The notes under the pieces are model-generated. The model worked only from the letters and a program-made list of their open reading frames with translations. It did no database searches and was not told the origin of the DNA. 64,000 bases of DNA, from NCBI GenBank assembly GCA_016195565.1, contig JACPZK010000022.1:61121-125120 (forward strand), written 5' to 3'. Shown here one piece after another: positions 56,683 through 64,000 of the stretch; position 1 is the first letter of the stretch, and every line of letters begins with the position of its first letter. The translations under genes and the position numbers were made by a program. This DNA is from Nitrospirota bacterium (lineage in GTDB: Bacteria; Nitrospirota; Thermodesulfovibrionia; Thermodesulfovibrionales; UBA1546).

Positions 56683-57293
56683 TTCCCCTGCCCCACACTG
56701 AATTTTGAAGAGTCCTTGACTTTGGTGAATTCCTTTTCCGGCACAAAGAAAAACAGATAACTTATAACAGGAGGGAGCTTTCTTAATCTGGACTCCACTG
56801 TTATTCGGACAAAATAGTCGGCCGGCTCGAGTTCTCTTGTATTTGTAAGCTTCATATCCCCGCTATTTAATGACCACCTTAACAATGAATCGAGTTCATT
56901 GAACCGTTTTTCTATTACTGTCATACCGTCTGATGATGTCGCCACATACTCCTTCTTGATTGGATCAACCCGCAGCGTTTTAACTATATGCTTTCCCAGA
57001 ACAAACTCATCAGGCCACATATTCCAAGCCCTGAACAGGTCTATATAAAATGTAATCTCTTTTGCTATCCCGTTTTTCAGATCCTTCAGTTGTTTTTCAT
57101 CAAGGATAAGCCCTGTTGTAACATATATTTCGTTGTTTACGATCTTCGTTTCCGGACCGATTATCTCAGCGCACCTTGCTATAGAAGGGGAAAACAACAA
57201 ACACCCCAAAAAAAATAAAAAACAAAAAGCAACCTGCCATCTCCTGTCTATCAATTTAGCCTTGACATCTCCTCTGAAAAAATTTATTCTCAT
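56679..57293 (-). CDS. DUF4390 family secreted protein
   Basis: 204 residues with a membrane/signal segment ([19 protein letters not shown]). The pattern [36 protein letters not shown] and the ending [18 protein letters not shown] (in parts) is what I know as DUF4390, which regularly precedes NtrY-type kinases. It might be a periplasmic partner of the kinase. It overlaps the kinase gene by 4 bp. Confidence 0.78.
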   Translation of the reverse strand: MRINFFRGDVKAKLIDRRWQVAFCFLFFLGCLLFSPSIARCAEIIGPETKIVNNEIYVTTGLILDEKQLKDLKNGIAKEITFYIDLFRAWNMWPDEFVLGKHIVKTLRVDPIKKEYVATSSDGMTVIEKRFNELDSLLRWSLNSGDMKLTNTRELEPADYFVRITVESRLRKLPPVISYLFFFVPEKEFTKVKDSSKFSVGQGK

Positions 57294-57303
57294 TATACCA
57301 TAC

Positions 57304-57442
57304 CCGAAAAATAGACATAGAACTATAAACGCTTGAATTACCCGTCATTGCGAGAACCCGAAGGGTTCGTGGCAATCTCATCGCAAAAGGCGAGATTGCT
57401 TCGTTTCACTCGCAATGACAACTTTCTATGTCTATTTTTCGG
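57304..57442. mobile_element. 139-bp MITE-like element with 19-bp perfect inverted ends
   Basis: CCGAAAAATAGACATAGAA (57304-57322) and its exact reverse complement (57424-57442) delimit the element. CCATAC lies directly on both outer sides (57298-57303 and 57443-57448), a likely 6-bp target duplication. The interior is a copy of repeat family A. No coding capacity. Together with the heptamers that follow it fills 57294-57542. Confidence 0.78.
57344..57419. repeat. Dispersed palindromic repeat, family A, inside the MITE-like element
   Basis: GTCATTGCGAGAACCCGAAGG...GGCAATCTC and GAGATTGCTTCG...CTCGCAATGAC arms. Confidence 0.88.
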
Positions 57443-57455
57443 CCATACAGACAGC

Positions 57456-57528
57456 AGTTGAGAGTTTAAAGTTAAAAGTGTAAAGTTATAATAACTATTA
57501 ATTTTCAACTTCCAACTTAAAACTTCTT
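57456..57528. repeat. Two opposed heptamer arrays
   Basis: Five AGTTNAA-type units (AGTTGAG, AGTTTAA, AGTTAAA, AGTGTAA, AGTTATA; 57456-57490) face CAACTT-type units (57506-57527) in inverse orientation. They form the leader region of the adenosine-specific kinase gene. Confidence 0.7.
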
Positions 57529-57542
57529 AAAGAAGAGGAGTT

Positions 57543-58025
57543 ATGGAACTTAAAATTATAAAGATAGACATTCCCGAAAACTGCAATGTCATAATAGGAC
57601 AGACACATTTTATAAAAACAGCGGAAGACCTTTATGAGATTGTAGTGACAACCGTTCCGCATTCAAATTTCGGAATCGCATTCGCTGAGGCATCAGGCCC
57701 GTGCCTGATAAGGACAGAGGGTAACGACAACGGGCTTATAGATGCCTGCATCAAAAACCTTCAGGCGCTTGGCGCCGGACATGTATTCTGCATACTAATG
57801 CGCGGAGCCTATCCTATAAATGTGCTCAGCCAGATTAAAAACTGTCCTGAAGTATGCAGCATATTCTGTGCAACGGCAAATCCCGTTGAAGTTGTTGTAG
57901 CCGCTCTATCCCACGGAAACGGGGTACTGGGAGTCGTTGACGGTTTAGGGCCGAAAGGCATAGAGACGCCTGAAGATAAGGCTCACAGAAAAGAATTTCT
58001 AAGAAAGATCGGATACAAACTGTAA
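57543..58025 (+). CDS. Adenosine-specific kinase family protein (PF04008)
   Basis: 160 residues, full length. VIIGQTHFIKTAEDLYE, SNFGIAFAEASGPCLIRTEGND, AGHVFCILMRGAYPINVLSQIK and CATANPVEVVVA are the family hallmarks. Archaeal and thermophile members were described as adenosine-specific kinases; the role in this organism is inferred. AGAGGAG lies before the ATG. A small zinc-ribbon gene follows 4 bp later. Confidence 0.82.
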   Translation: MELKIIKIDIPENCNVIIGQTHFIKTAEDLYEIVVTTVPHSNFGIAFAEASGPCLIRTEGNDNGLIDACIKNLQALGAGHVFCILMRGAYPINVLSQIKNCPEVCSIFCATANPVEVVVAALSHGNGVLGVVDGLGPKGIETPEDKAHRKEFLRKIGYKL

Positions 58026-58029
58026 AACC

Positions 58030-58416
58030 ATGCGAATCAGCGGCAGGGTCAAAGAAGCATTATGTCCATTCTGCGGCAAGTCGTTTAAAAAGCCTGAGGA
58101 TATAAAGACCGGGCTTGGAAATGTTTTCACAGGCGGGAAATGTAAATGCGGAGCAGCATACGTCTTCGACCGCTCAGGCCACAATCTCGGTGAGGCTTAC
58201 GTTGATGCCCTGGTATTTGCCTGTAACGGTGATTGGGAAAAAGCATGGACACTAACGCCGGACGTAGACTATAAAACAGAATCTTTTCACTATGATCAAG
58301 GAAGCCATCAATTAATAGAAAGTATAAAGAAAGGCTTACGGACAAGCGAAAACCTCCTGTTCATTAAAGTGGAAAATAAAGCGCAAAGCGGTAAGGAAAA
58401 CAGCAAGCGAGGATAA
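58030..58416 (+). CDS. Small zinc-ribbon-like protein
   Basis: 128 residues. CPFCGKSF (about 12) and KCKCGAAYVFDRSG (about 38) supply two CxxC-type pairs for a zinc ribbon. A helical remainder follows and the C-terminus is Lys-rich. No enzymatic motif is recognised. It is 4 bp downstream of the adenosine-specific kinase gene and upstream of dsrC, and may be cotranscribed with the former. The 216-bp gap to dsrC holds a GGGAG/CTCCC hairpin near 58569 and otherwise nothing clear. Confidence 0.65.
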   Translation: MRISGRVKEALCPFCGKSFKKPEDIKTGLGNVFTGGKCKCGAAYVFDRSGHNLGEAYVDALVFACNGDWEKAWTLTPDVDYKTESFHYDQGSHQLIESIKKGLRTSENLLFIKVENKAQSGKENSKRG

Positions 58417-58632
58417 ATAAATATAATTTGCCAATAACTTTTTTTTATTTGACCGAATACGTAAAGATATATTAGTGTTTATAGTTCAATTGGGAATCTG
58501 ATTGCCTTCAAATAATCATTTTTATCCTGTAAGAAGGGATTATTGGGAAGTTAAGGCAAATATTGAGCGGGAGATTTCTCCCCTACTTATATTTAACAAG
58601 GAAAATTTTCAGCAAAAAGGAGGGACGTAAAA

Positions 58633-58968
58633 ATGCCAACGATGGAATTTCAGGGGAAACAGATTGAGGTTGATGATGACGGATATATTATTAATCTTGA
58701 CGACTGGAGTAAGGAACTTGCCGTACAAGTGGCGTCACAGGACGGTGTTACACTGACAGAGGCTCACTGGGAAGTAATTAACTTCCTCAGAGACTACTAC
58801 AAGCAGTATCAGATTGCGCCCATGATAAAGATTCTCGTTAAAGAGATCGGAAAGGCTATGGGGCCTGAAAAAGGCAACACAAAGTACCTTTACGAACTTT
58901 ATCCGGGCGGGCCTGCAAAGCAGGCATGTAAGTATGCAGGGCTTCCAAAACCAACAGGTTGCGTATAA
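58633..58968 (+). CDS. dsrC: Sulfur-carrier protein DsrC
   Basis: 111 residues. The DsrC/TusE fold text is WSKELAVQVASQDGVTLTEAHWEVINFLRDYY (in parts). The C-terminal arm KQACKYAGLPKPTGCV carries both conserved cysteines ten residues apart, which distinguishes true DsrC from TusE. DsrC receives sulfur from DsrAB as a trisulfide that DsrMKJOP reduces. AAAAAGGAGGG precedes the ATG. A strong terminator follows, so it is expressed apart from dsrM. Confidence 0.95.
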   Translation: MPTMEFQGKQIEVDDDGYIINLDDWSKELAVQVASQDGVTLTEAHWEVINFLRDYYKQYQIAPMIKILVKEIGKAMGPEKGNTKYLYELYPGGPAKQACKYAGLPKPTGCV

Positions 58969-58976
58969 GGAATTAA

Positions 58977-59014
58977 AGAAGTAAGAGGTTTTCCGCCTCT
59001 TACTTCTCATTTTT
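58977..59014 (+). terminator. Intrinsic terminator after dsrC
   Basis: A perfect 12-bp stem AGAAGTAAGAGG / CCTCTTACTTCT followed by CATTTTT. Confidence 0.9.
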
Positions 59015-59101
59015 ATCTCTTTAGGAAAATACTGATGATGTTTGTGCGGGAGTTTAATCTCCACCGAGCCAAAGAGTTACCGGGAGGGAACAAAGCCAGA
59101 C

Positions 59102-59674
59102 ATGAGACTGAACAGCCTCTTAGCAGATAAAAAGGCTTCCATTCTGGAGAAATGGTTTGATGTAATAATAGAGACATACCCTCCTGACACCGCAAGTTTT
59201 TTAAAGAATCGAAATAACAGATTTGCCAATCCGACAGGGTCAACCATCTCTCAGGGGATAGAAGATATATTTGATGAACTCCTCAGAGGCCTCAATAAGG
59301 AAAAGACTTCTCAGTTCCTTGATGACATTGTGAGAATAAGGGCAGTTCAGGATTTCACACCCTCTCAGGCGCTCTCTTTTATCTTCCCCTTGAAGAGAAT
59401 CATCAGAGAAGAACTCGCCGCTGAAATAGCCGGGAACCATCTTTCGGATGAAATCCTCTCCCTTGAATCTGAAATCGACGGCCTCGCACTTTCAGCATTT
59501 GATATTTACATGAAGTGCAGGGAAAAGATTTACGACATAAAGGCTAATGAAGTTAAAAGGAGCACCTTCAGGCTCATGCAAATGGCTAACCTGATAAATG
59601 ACACTAATGGAGAGGAACCTGATCTCGCAGGAAATATTAATCTAAAAATAAAAAGAGGAGAGGTAAAGAAATGA
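59102..59674 (+). CDS. RsbRD-N-domain protein preceding dsrM
   Basis: About 190 residues from the ATG at 59102 (MRLNSLLADKKASILEKWFDVIIETYP), which follows GGGAGGG. Residues about 5-140 match the RsbRD N-terminal (non-haem globin-like) domain known from stressosome proteins. No STAS domain follows. Genes of this kind stand before dsrMKJOP in many sulfate reducers, so a sensing or regulatory role for the complex is likely but unproven. It overlaps dsrM by 4 bp. Confidence 0.78.
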   Translation: MRLNSLLADKKASILEKWFDVIIETYPPDTASFLKNRNNRFANPTGSTISQGIEDIFDELLRGLNKEKTSQFLDDIVRIRAVQDFTPSQALSFIFPLKRIIREELAAEIAGNHLSDEILSLESEIDGLALSAFDIYMKCREKIYDIKANEVKRSTFRLMQMANLINDTNGEEPDLAGNINLKIKRGEVKK

Positions 59675-60660
59675 GAATCCTATTTTCCTTCTTTGCTGTT
59701 ATCGCGCTTGTTCTGTCTGCCTACGCAGGGGTGAAAATAGCAAACCTTCAATTCCTTTTTGGAGTTGTCATCCCCTATATTGCAATCGCAATATTTATTC
59801 TGGGATTCATCTACCGCGTGCTGAAATGGGGAAGCTCTCCTGTGCCGTTCCGCATACCTACAACCTGCGGACAACAGGAATCCCTGCCGTGGATAAAACA
59901 GAGCAAGATTGAAAACCCGTCAAGCGCCGCAGGCGTCGTCATCAGGATGGCGCTTGAAGTGCTGTTATTCCGCTCACTCTTCAGAAACTTAAAGACACAA
60001 CTCAAGGAAGGCAGACTTGTATATGGGGAGGCTAAATGGCTCTGGCTGGCAGGTTTGGCGTTTCACTGGTCATTCCTGATTATTTTTGTCAGGCACTTCA
60101 GATTATTTCTACAGGATACCCCTTCCTTTATAAAAACGATTGAGGGGCTTGATAGTTTTCTGCAGGTGGGTGTTCCCCTGCTTTACATGACAGATGTCGT
60201 TCTTCTCGGGGCTGTAACATATCTGTTTCTCAGGAGAGTTTTCATACCACAGATAAAATACATATCTCTCGCTGCCGACTACTTCCCGCTTTTTCTGATA
60301 CTTGGGATAGCCGCATCAGGCGTGTTGATGAGATATTTCTACAAGGTGCATATTGTGGGCGTGAAAGAACTCGCTATGGGGCTTGTAAGCTTAAACCCTG
60401 TGATACCCCAGAGTATCGGCGTAATTTTTTATATCCACCTTTTTTTGATAAGCATATTGCTTGCCTACTTCCCGTTAAGCAAGCTCATGCATATGGCCGG
60501 GGTCTTCCTCAGCCCTACAAGAAATATGGTGAACAACAGCCGTATAGCAAGACATATAAATCCATGGAATTATCCGGTGCATGTCCACACATATGAGGAA
60601 TATGAGAATGATTTCAGGGAAAAAATGAAAAAAGCCGGAATACCTGTAGAAAAGGAGTGA
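59671..60660 (+). CDS. dsrM: Sulfite-reduction complex membrane subunit DsrM
   Basis: 329 residues with five to six membrane helices. It has the NarI-like cytochrome b fold (AFHWSFLIIFVRHFRLF; YIHLFLISILLAYFPLSKLMHMAGVF, in parts) with several His residues for haem b. It takes part in menaquinol-linked electron transfer to DsrK. ATGA overlap with the previous gene and a 3-bp gap to dsrK show one transcription unit. Confidence 0.93.
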   Translation: MRILFSFFAVIALVLSAYAGVKIANLQFLFGVVIPYIAIAIFILGFIYRVLKWGSSPVPFRIPTTCGQQESLPWIKQSKIENPSSAAGVVIRMALEVLLFRSLFRNLKTQLKEGRLVYGEAKWLWLAGLAFHWSFLIIFVRHFRLFLQDTPSFIKTIEGLDSFLQVGVPLLYMTDVVLLGAVTYLFLRRVFIPQIKYISLAADYFPLFLILGIAASGVLMRYFYKVHIVGVKELAMGLVSLNPVIPQSIGVIFYIHLFLISILLAYFPLSKLMHMAGVFLSPTRNMVNNSRIARHINPWNYPVHVHTYEEYENDFREKMKKAGIPVEKE

Positions 60661-60663
60661 CGC

Positions 60664-62280
60664 ATGGCAACAAAATTTACTGCAAAACCAGACGAGCTTT
60701 CAAAGATAGACTACAAGCCGCCTAAAAAAGGATGGTTGGACACACCCGCTGAATTCAAGGAACACACCTTCTGCTGGGGTGCAAAAGGCAAAAACCTCAA
60801 TGTTGTTGAATTCCCGAATGCGCGCGACTGGTCTCCCGCAGAGGAAGACTGGAAGCTCCCGGAAAACTGGCAGGAGATTGTCCTTGAAGGCATAAAAGAC
60901 AGGCTAAGCAAGTACCGTTCTTTCAAACTGTTTATGGACATTTGCGTCAGGTGCGGCGCCTGCGCTGATAAGTGTCATTTCTTCATAGGCGGAGGAGACC
61001 CGAAGAATATGCCGGTATTAAGGGCAGAGCTTCTCAGGTCGATTTACAGAAAATATTTTACTGCATCAGGCAAAATGCTTGGCAAGATTGCCGGCGCAAG
61101 GGAGTTAACCTTAGATGTCTTAAAAGAGATATGGTATTACTATTACCAGTGTACAGAGTGCCGCCGCTGTTCAGTCTTCTGTCCATACGGAATTGATCAG
61201 GCTGAGATAACGATGGTGGGAAGAGAACTTATGAATCTGCTTGGATTGAACACAGACTGGATTTCAGGGCCTGTTGCCAATTGCTACATGAAAGGCAACC
61301 ACCTCGGTCTTGAGCCCCATACAATCAAAAACAGTATGGAATTCTTCCTTGACGACATAGAGACAATAACAGGCATAAAGATTAAGCCTACTTTCAATAG
61401 AAAAGGAGCAGAGATCCTTTTTGTAACCCCATCAGGCGATCTCTTTGCCGACCCCGGCACTTATACCGCTATGGGCTACCTTATGCTTTTCCATGAACTG
61501 GGCCTTGACTACACCTGGAGCACATACGCCTCTGAAGGAGGCAACTTCGGGTTATTTACTTCCAATGAGATGGCAAAAAGGCTCAATGCAAAGATTTATG
61601 CGGAGGCAAAGAGGCTTGGCGTGAAATGGATCATTGGAGGAGAATGCGGCCATATGTGGAGGATTGTAAATCAGTACATGGATACATGGAACGGCCCGGC
61701 TGATTTCCTTGAGGAGCCTGTTTCTCCTATAACAGGCACAAAATTTGAGAATGCAAAATCCACAAAGATGGTTCATATAGCAGAATTCACAGCTGACCTT
61801 ATCAAGAACGGGAAGCTGAAACTGGACCCGGGCAGGAACAACCACCTCAAGGTTACATGGCATGACTCGTGTAATACAGCAAGAGGAATGGGAATTCTTG
61901 ATGAACCAAGATACGTTCTGCGGAATGTATGCAACCACTTCCATGAAATGCCTGAAGACACCATAAGGGAAAAAACCTTCTGCTGCGGCAGCGGCACAGG
62001 CCTGAACGCATCCGAAAATATGGACCTCAGGATGAGGGGCGGTTTTCCCAGAGCCAATGCTGTTAAATACGTCCGGGATAATTATGGCGTAAACATGCTG
62101 GCAAATATCTGCGCAATTGACAGGGCAACTTTAAAGGCATTAATGGAATACTGGGCGCCTGATGTGCAGGTAGCAGGACTTCATGAACTGGTGGGGAATG
62201 CCCTTGTAATGACAGGTGAAAAGGAAAGGACACAGGATTTGCGTCTTGAACCATTACCTGAAAAGGAGGCTAAAGAATAA
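60664..62280 (+). CDS. dsrK: Sulfite-reduction complex iron-sulfur subunit DsrK
   Basis: 538 residues. It is an HdrD-like protein with two 4Fe4S motifs (CVRCGACADKCHF and CTECRRCSVFCPYG), then the CCG-type catalytic segments (VTWHDSCNTARGMG and KTFCCGSGTG). The latter bind the noncubane 4Fe4S centre proposed to reduce the DsrC trisulfide. It is cytoplasmic, bound to DsrM. Its stop overlaps the dsrJ start (TAATG). Confidence 0.95.
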   Translation: MATKFTAKPDELSKIDYKPPKKGWLDTPAEFKEHTFCWGAKGKNLNVVEFPNARDWSPAEEDWKLPENWQEIVLEGIKDRLSKYRSFKLFMDICVRCGACADKCHFFIGGGDPKNMPVLRAELLRSIYRKYFTASGKMLGKIAGARELTLDVLKEIWYYYYQCTECRRCSVFCPYGIDQAEITMVGRELMNLLGLNTDWISGPVANCYMKGNHLGLEPHTIKNSMEFFLDDIETITGIKIKPTFNRKGAEILFVTPSGDLFADPGTYTAMGYLMLFHELGLDYTWSTYASEGGNFGLFTSNEMAKRLNAKIYAEAKRLGVKWIIGGECGHMWRIVNQYMDTWNGPADFLEEPVSPITGTKFENAKSTKMVHIAEFTADLIKNGKLKLDPGRNNHLKVTWHDSCNTARGMGILDEPRYVLRNVCNHFHEMPEDTIREKTFCCGSGTGLNASENMDLRMRGGFPRANAVKYVRDNYGVNMLANICAIDRATLKALMEYWAPDVQVAGLHELVGNALVMTGEKERTQDLRLEPLPEKEAKE

Positions 62281-62684
62281 TGAAGATCTATGACGGAGGA
62301 AAGATATTCGTTGGCTTGATTGTCTTTGCCGCCCTTTTTGCATCCCCATTCTATCTCAACATGGGCAAGGTCAGCGCTAAACCTGAACTTAAAATTGACA
62401 CGCCTGAAATCCAGAAACTTGAAGATAAGAAATGCGTTGAGCCCAAGGAGTTGATGAGGGCAGAACACATGCAGATACTTAATAGCTGGAGAGATGCTGT
62501 TGTGCGTAATGGAGACAGAGACCAGATAATCATCAGCGGACATAAATACGAAAAGAGCCTTCAGAACGGATGCATGAAATGCCACTCTAACAAAAAGGAT
62601 TTCTGTGATAAATGTCATAACTACATGGCTGTAAAACCATACTGCTGGGATTGCCATATAGCGCCAAAGGAGAAGAAGTCATGA
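62280..62684 (+). CDS. dsrJ: Trihaem cytochrome c DsrJ
   Basis: 134 residues. An uncleaved or cleavable N-terminal helix (GLIVFAALFASPFY) exports the protein. Three haem motifs are visible: CMKCH, CDKCH and CWDCH. The Cys in KKCVEPKELMRAEHM is the candidate unusual Cys ligand known for one DsrJ haem. Periplasmic. It overlaps dsrO by 4 bp. Confidence 0.94.
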   Translation: MKIYDGGKIFVGLIVFAALFASPFYLNMGKVSAKPELKIDTPEIQKLEDKKCVEPKELMRAEHMQILNSWRDAVVRNGDRDQIIISGHKYEKSLQNGCMKCHSNKKDFCDKCHNYMAVKPYCWDCHIAPKEKKS

Positions 62685-63505
62685 GCATGAACAGAAGAGA
62701 ATTTTTAAAGATAGCAGGAATTTCTACGATAGCCGGTATTGGAGGCACAGCGCTTGCGGGCGGATTGCGGAAAGGCGTGATCGAGGCTGCTCAGACCGCG
62801 CCGAATACCGATGCCCTCACAGGAAAGAAATGGGGAATAGCTATTGACATGAGCAAACTCAAATCAGAGGAAAACATCAAGAGAGTTACAGAAGCCTGTC
62901 ACCGCATTCACAATGTTCCGGACTTCAGCAATACAAAAGACGAGGTAAAGTGGATATGGACTGAAACCTTTGAGCATTCTTTCCCCGGACAGGAACATAA
63001 ATTTATGGCTGAGGATATGAAACACAAGCCTTTTCTGCTGCTCTGCAACCACTGTGATAATCCTGCATGTGTAAGGGTCTGTCCTACAAAAGCCACTTTC
63101 AAGCGAAAGGACGGAATTGTTATGCAGGACATGCACAGGTGTATCGGATGCAGATTCTGCATGGCAGCTTGCCCCTTTGGCGCAAGGAGCTTTAACTACA
63201 AAAATCCAAGACTTGCCAAAAACCTGCAGGAATACATGAATCCTGAATTCCCGACAAGGACTATAGGTGTTGTGGAAAAATGCACTTTCTGTTACGAAAG
63301 GCTTGCAAAAGGGCTAAAACCTGCGTGCGTGGAAGAATCTAACGGCGCCTTGGTATTTGGCGATCTTGAGGATCCCGCATCCGAAATAAGAAAGATTCTC
63401 GCTTCGAAACATACCATCAGGCGCAAACCGGAACTCGGAACAGAACCGAACATTTACTACATAATAGGAGGAAATGACTATGCTGTTGTACCTGAAATCA
63501 AATGA
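62681..63505 (+). CDS. dsrO: Periplasmic ferredoxin-like subunit DsrO
   Basis: About 274 residues from the ATG at 62681 (GGAGAAG upstream, ATGA overlap with dsrJ). The Tat signal is NRREFLKIAGISTIAGIGG. Iron-sulfur motifs are CNHCDNPACVRVCP, CIGCRFCMAACPFG and CTFCYERL. It passes electrons between DsrJ and DsrP on the periplasmic side. It depends on the Tat system encoded at 25248-26383. Confidence 0.94.
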   Translation: MSMNRREFLKIAGISTIAGIGGTALAGGLRKGVIEAAQTAPNTDALTGKKWGIAIDMSKLKSEENIKRVTEACHRIHNVPDFSNTKDEVKWIWTETFEHSFPGQEHKFMAEDMKHKPFLLLCNHCDNPACVRVCPTKATFKRKDGIVMQDMHRCIGCRFCMAACPFGARSFNYKNPRLAKNLQEYMNPEFPTRTIGVVEKCTFCYERLAKGLKPACVEESNGALVFGDLEDPASEIRKILASKHTIRRKPELGTEPNIYYIIGGNDYAVVPEIK

Positions 63506-63541
63506 ATATTATGTCCTGTTCGGAATAGGAGGTAACTTATA

Positions 63542-64000
63542 ATGCTTGAAAAAGCTCTAAGCGGAAGCAAAAAATACTGGACCTGGATTTTTATCCTGCT
63601 CGTTTTCATAGGCATAGGAACCGTTAACTATCTCAGACAGTTTCAGACTGGCCTTACAATAACAGGGCTTAGCAGGGACGTTTCATGGGGCCTCTACATA
63701 GGGCAGTTTACATTCCTTGTCGGCGTAGCCGCATCCGGCGTAATGCTTGTTCTGCCATACTACCTGCACAATTTCAAACAGTTTGCAAAAATCACGGTGC
63801 TCGGCGAGTTTCTGGCTGTATCAGCAGTCATAATGTGTATGCTGTTCATTTTTGTTGATATGGGCCAGCCGATGAGGGTTATGAATGTCTTGCTTTATCC
63901 GACTCCGAACTCTGTCATGTTCTGGGATGCAATGGTTTTAAGCGGTTATCTTGCCTTAAATATAATTATCGGATGGGTTGTTCTAAAAAAAAAAAAAAAA
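63542..64000 (+). CDS. dsrP: Membrane subunit DsrP (3' end outside window)
   Basis: 153 codons from the ATG at 63542 (ATAGGAGGTAACTT upstream) to the window edge. NrfD-like membrane protein: the first helix [19 protein letters not shown], then [37 protein letters not shown] (in parts) and further helices. It is the quinone-reactive partner of DsrO. The last codons are read from a 16-A run (63985-64000), so the final residues are doubtful. Confidence 0.92.
   Translation, partial: MLEKALSGSKKYWTWIFILLVFIGIGTVNYLRQFQTGLTITGLSRDVSWGLYIGQFTFLVGVAASGVMLVLPYYLHNFKQFAKITVLGEFLAVSAVIMCMLFIFVDMGQPMRVMNVLLYPTPNSVMFWDAMVLSGYLALNIIIGWVVLKKKKK

Noticed and set aside
58449..58473. TTGACC...TATATT as dsrC promoter
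   Set aside because: The spacer is only 13 bp, too short for a sigma-70 promoter.

Overview
The window (about 64 kb, moderate GC) looks like a chromosomal piece of a Nitrospirota (Nitrospirae)-type anaerobe, probably an uncultured sulfur-cycling relative of Thermodesulfovibrionia. The reasons are a group I molybdenum nitrogenase cluster next to a dsrC/dsrMKJOP sulfite-reduction module, a split-Soret-type cytochrome, an adenosylcobalamin-dependent ribonucleotide reductase, and many short dispersed repeats. The phylum is an inference from gene content and was not tested with a tree.

Layout. 1-8041 (minus strand): nifA, then nifH-nifD-nifK and a single long reading frame fusing nifE to nifN that runs off the left edge. 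A good sigma-54 promoter and a NifA-type palindrome precede nifH. 8141-11342 (minus): a repeat-domain secreted protein, tpiA, secG and a 43-codon frame with an in-frame UGA followed by a SECIS-like hairpin (candidate selenoprotein). 11461-17191 (plus): cold-shock protein, malate dehydrogenase, an NDK-domain protein, clpC, a TlpA-like thioredoxin and a DUF4416 protein. 17198-31900 (minus): proB, small c-type cytochromes (one frameshifted), acsA, an HD-GYP/HEAT signalling pair, a Tat-translocase operon with an unlisted 52-aa gene, a CHASE2-adenylate cyclase with a FecR-TPR partner, and an orphan 2-oxoacid:ferredoxin oxidoreductase alpha subunit.

31967-42073: glyQ and glyS, normally adjacent, are separated by about 7 kb of accessory DNA. 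It holds two REP-type tyrosine transposases inside inverted repeats, a 200-bp microsatellite, a RelE/ParE-type toxin-antitoxin pair, an MNT/HEPN pair, a TPR gene with two broken copies of its 3' end, and a composite palindrome. 42113-46674 (minus): split-Soret-like cytochrome, a 97-nt tRNA with a Cys (GCA) anticodon on a tRNA-Sec-like body, acpS, pdxJ, nrdJ and a SurA-like protein. 46774-53246 (plus): hisG, hisC, hisB, a HAD phosphatase, nadB and pyk. 53271-57293 (minus): an NtrY/NtrX-like two-component system and a DUF4390 protein. 57543-64000 (plus): adenosine-specific kinase, a zinc-ribbon protein, dsrC, an RsbRD-N protein and dsrMKJO plus the start of dsrP.

The strongest unusual signals are: (i) the tRNA-Sec-like tRNA-Cys; (ii) the UGA-containing mini-gene downstream of secG; (iii) dispersed repeats (palindromic elements and 7-bp tandem arrays) inserted in frame inside core proteins, most strikingly as the whole linker of the NifE-NifN fusion and again in NadB and NrdJ; and (iv) a 139-bp MITE-like element with perfect 19-bp ends and a 6-bp target duplication. 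All functions are assigned by reading protein motifs; no database search was possible.
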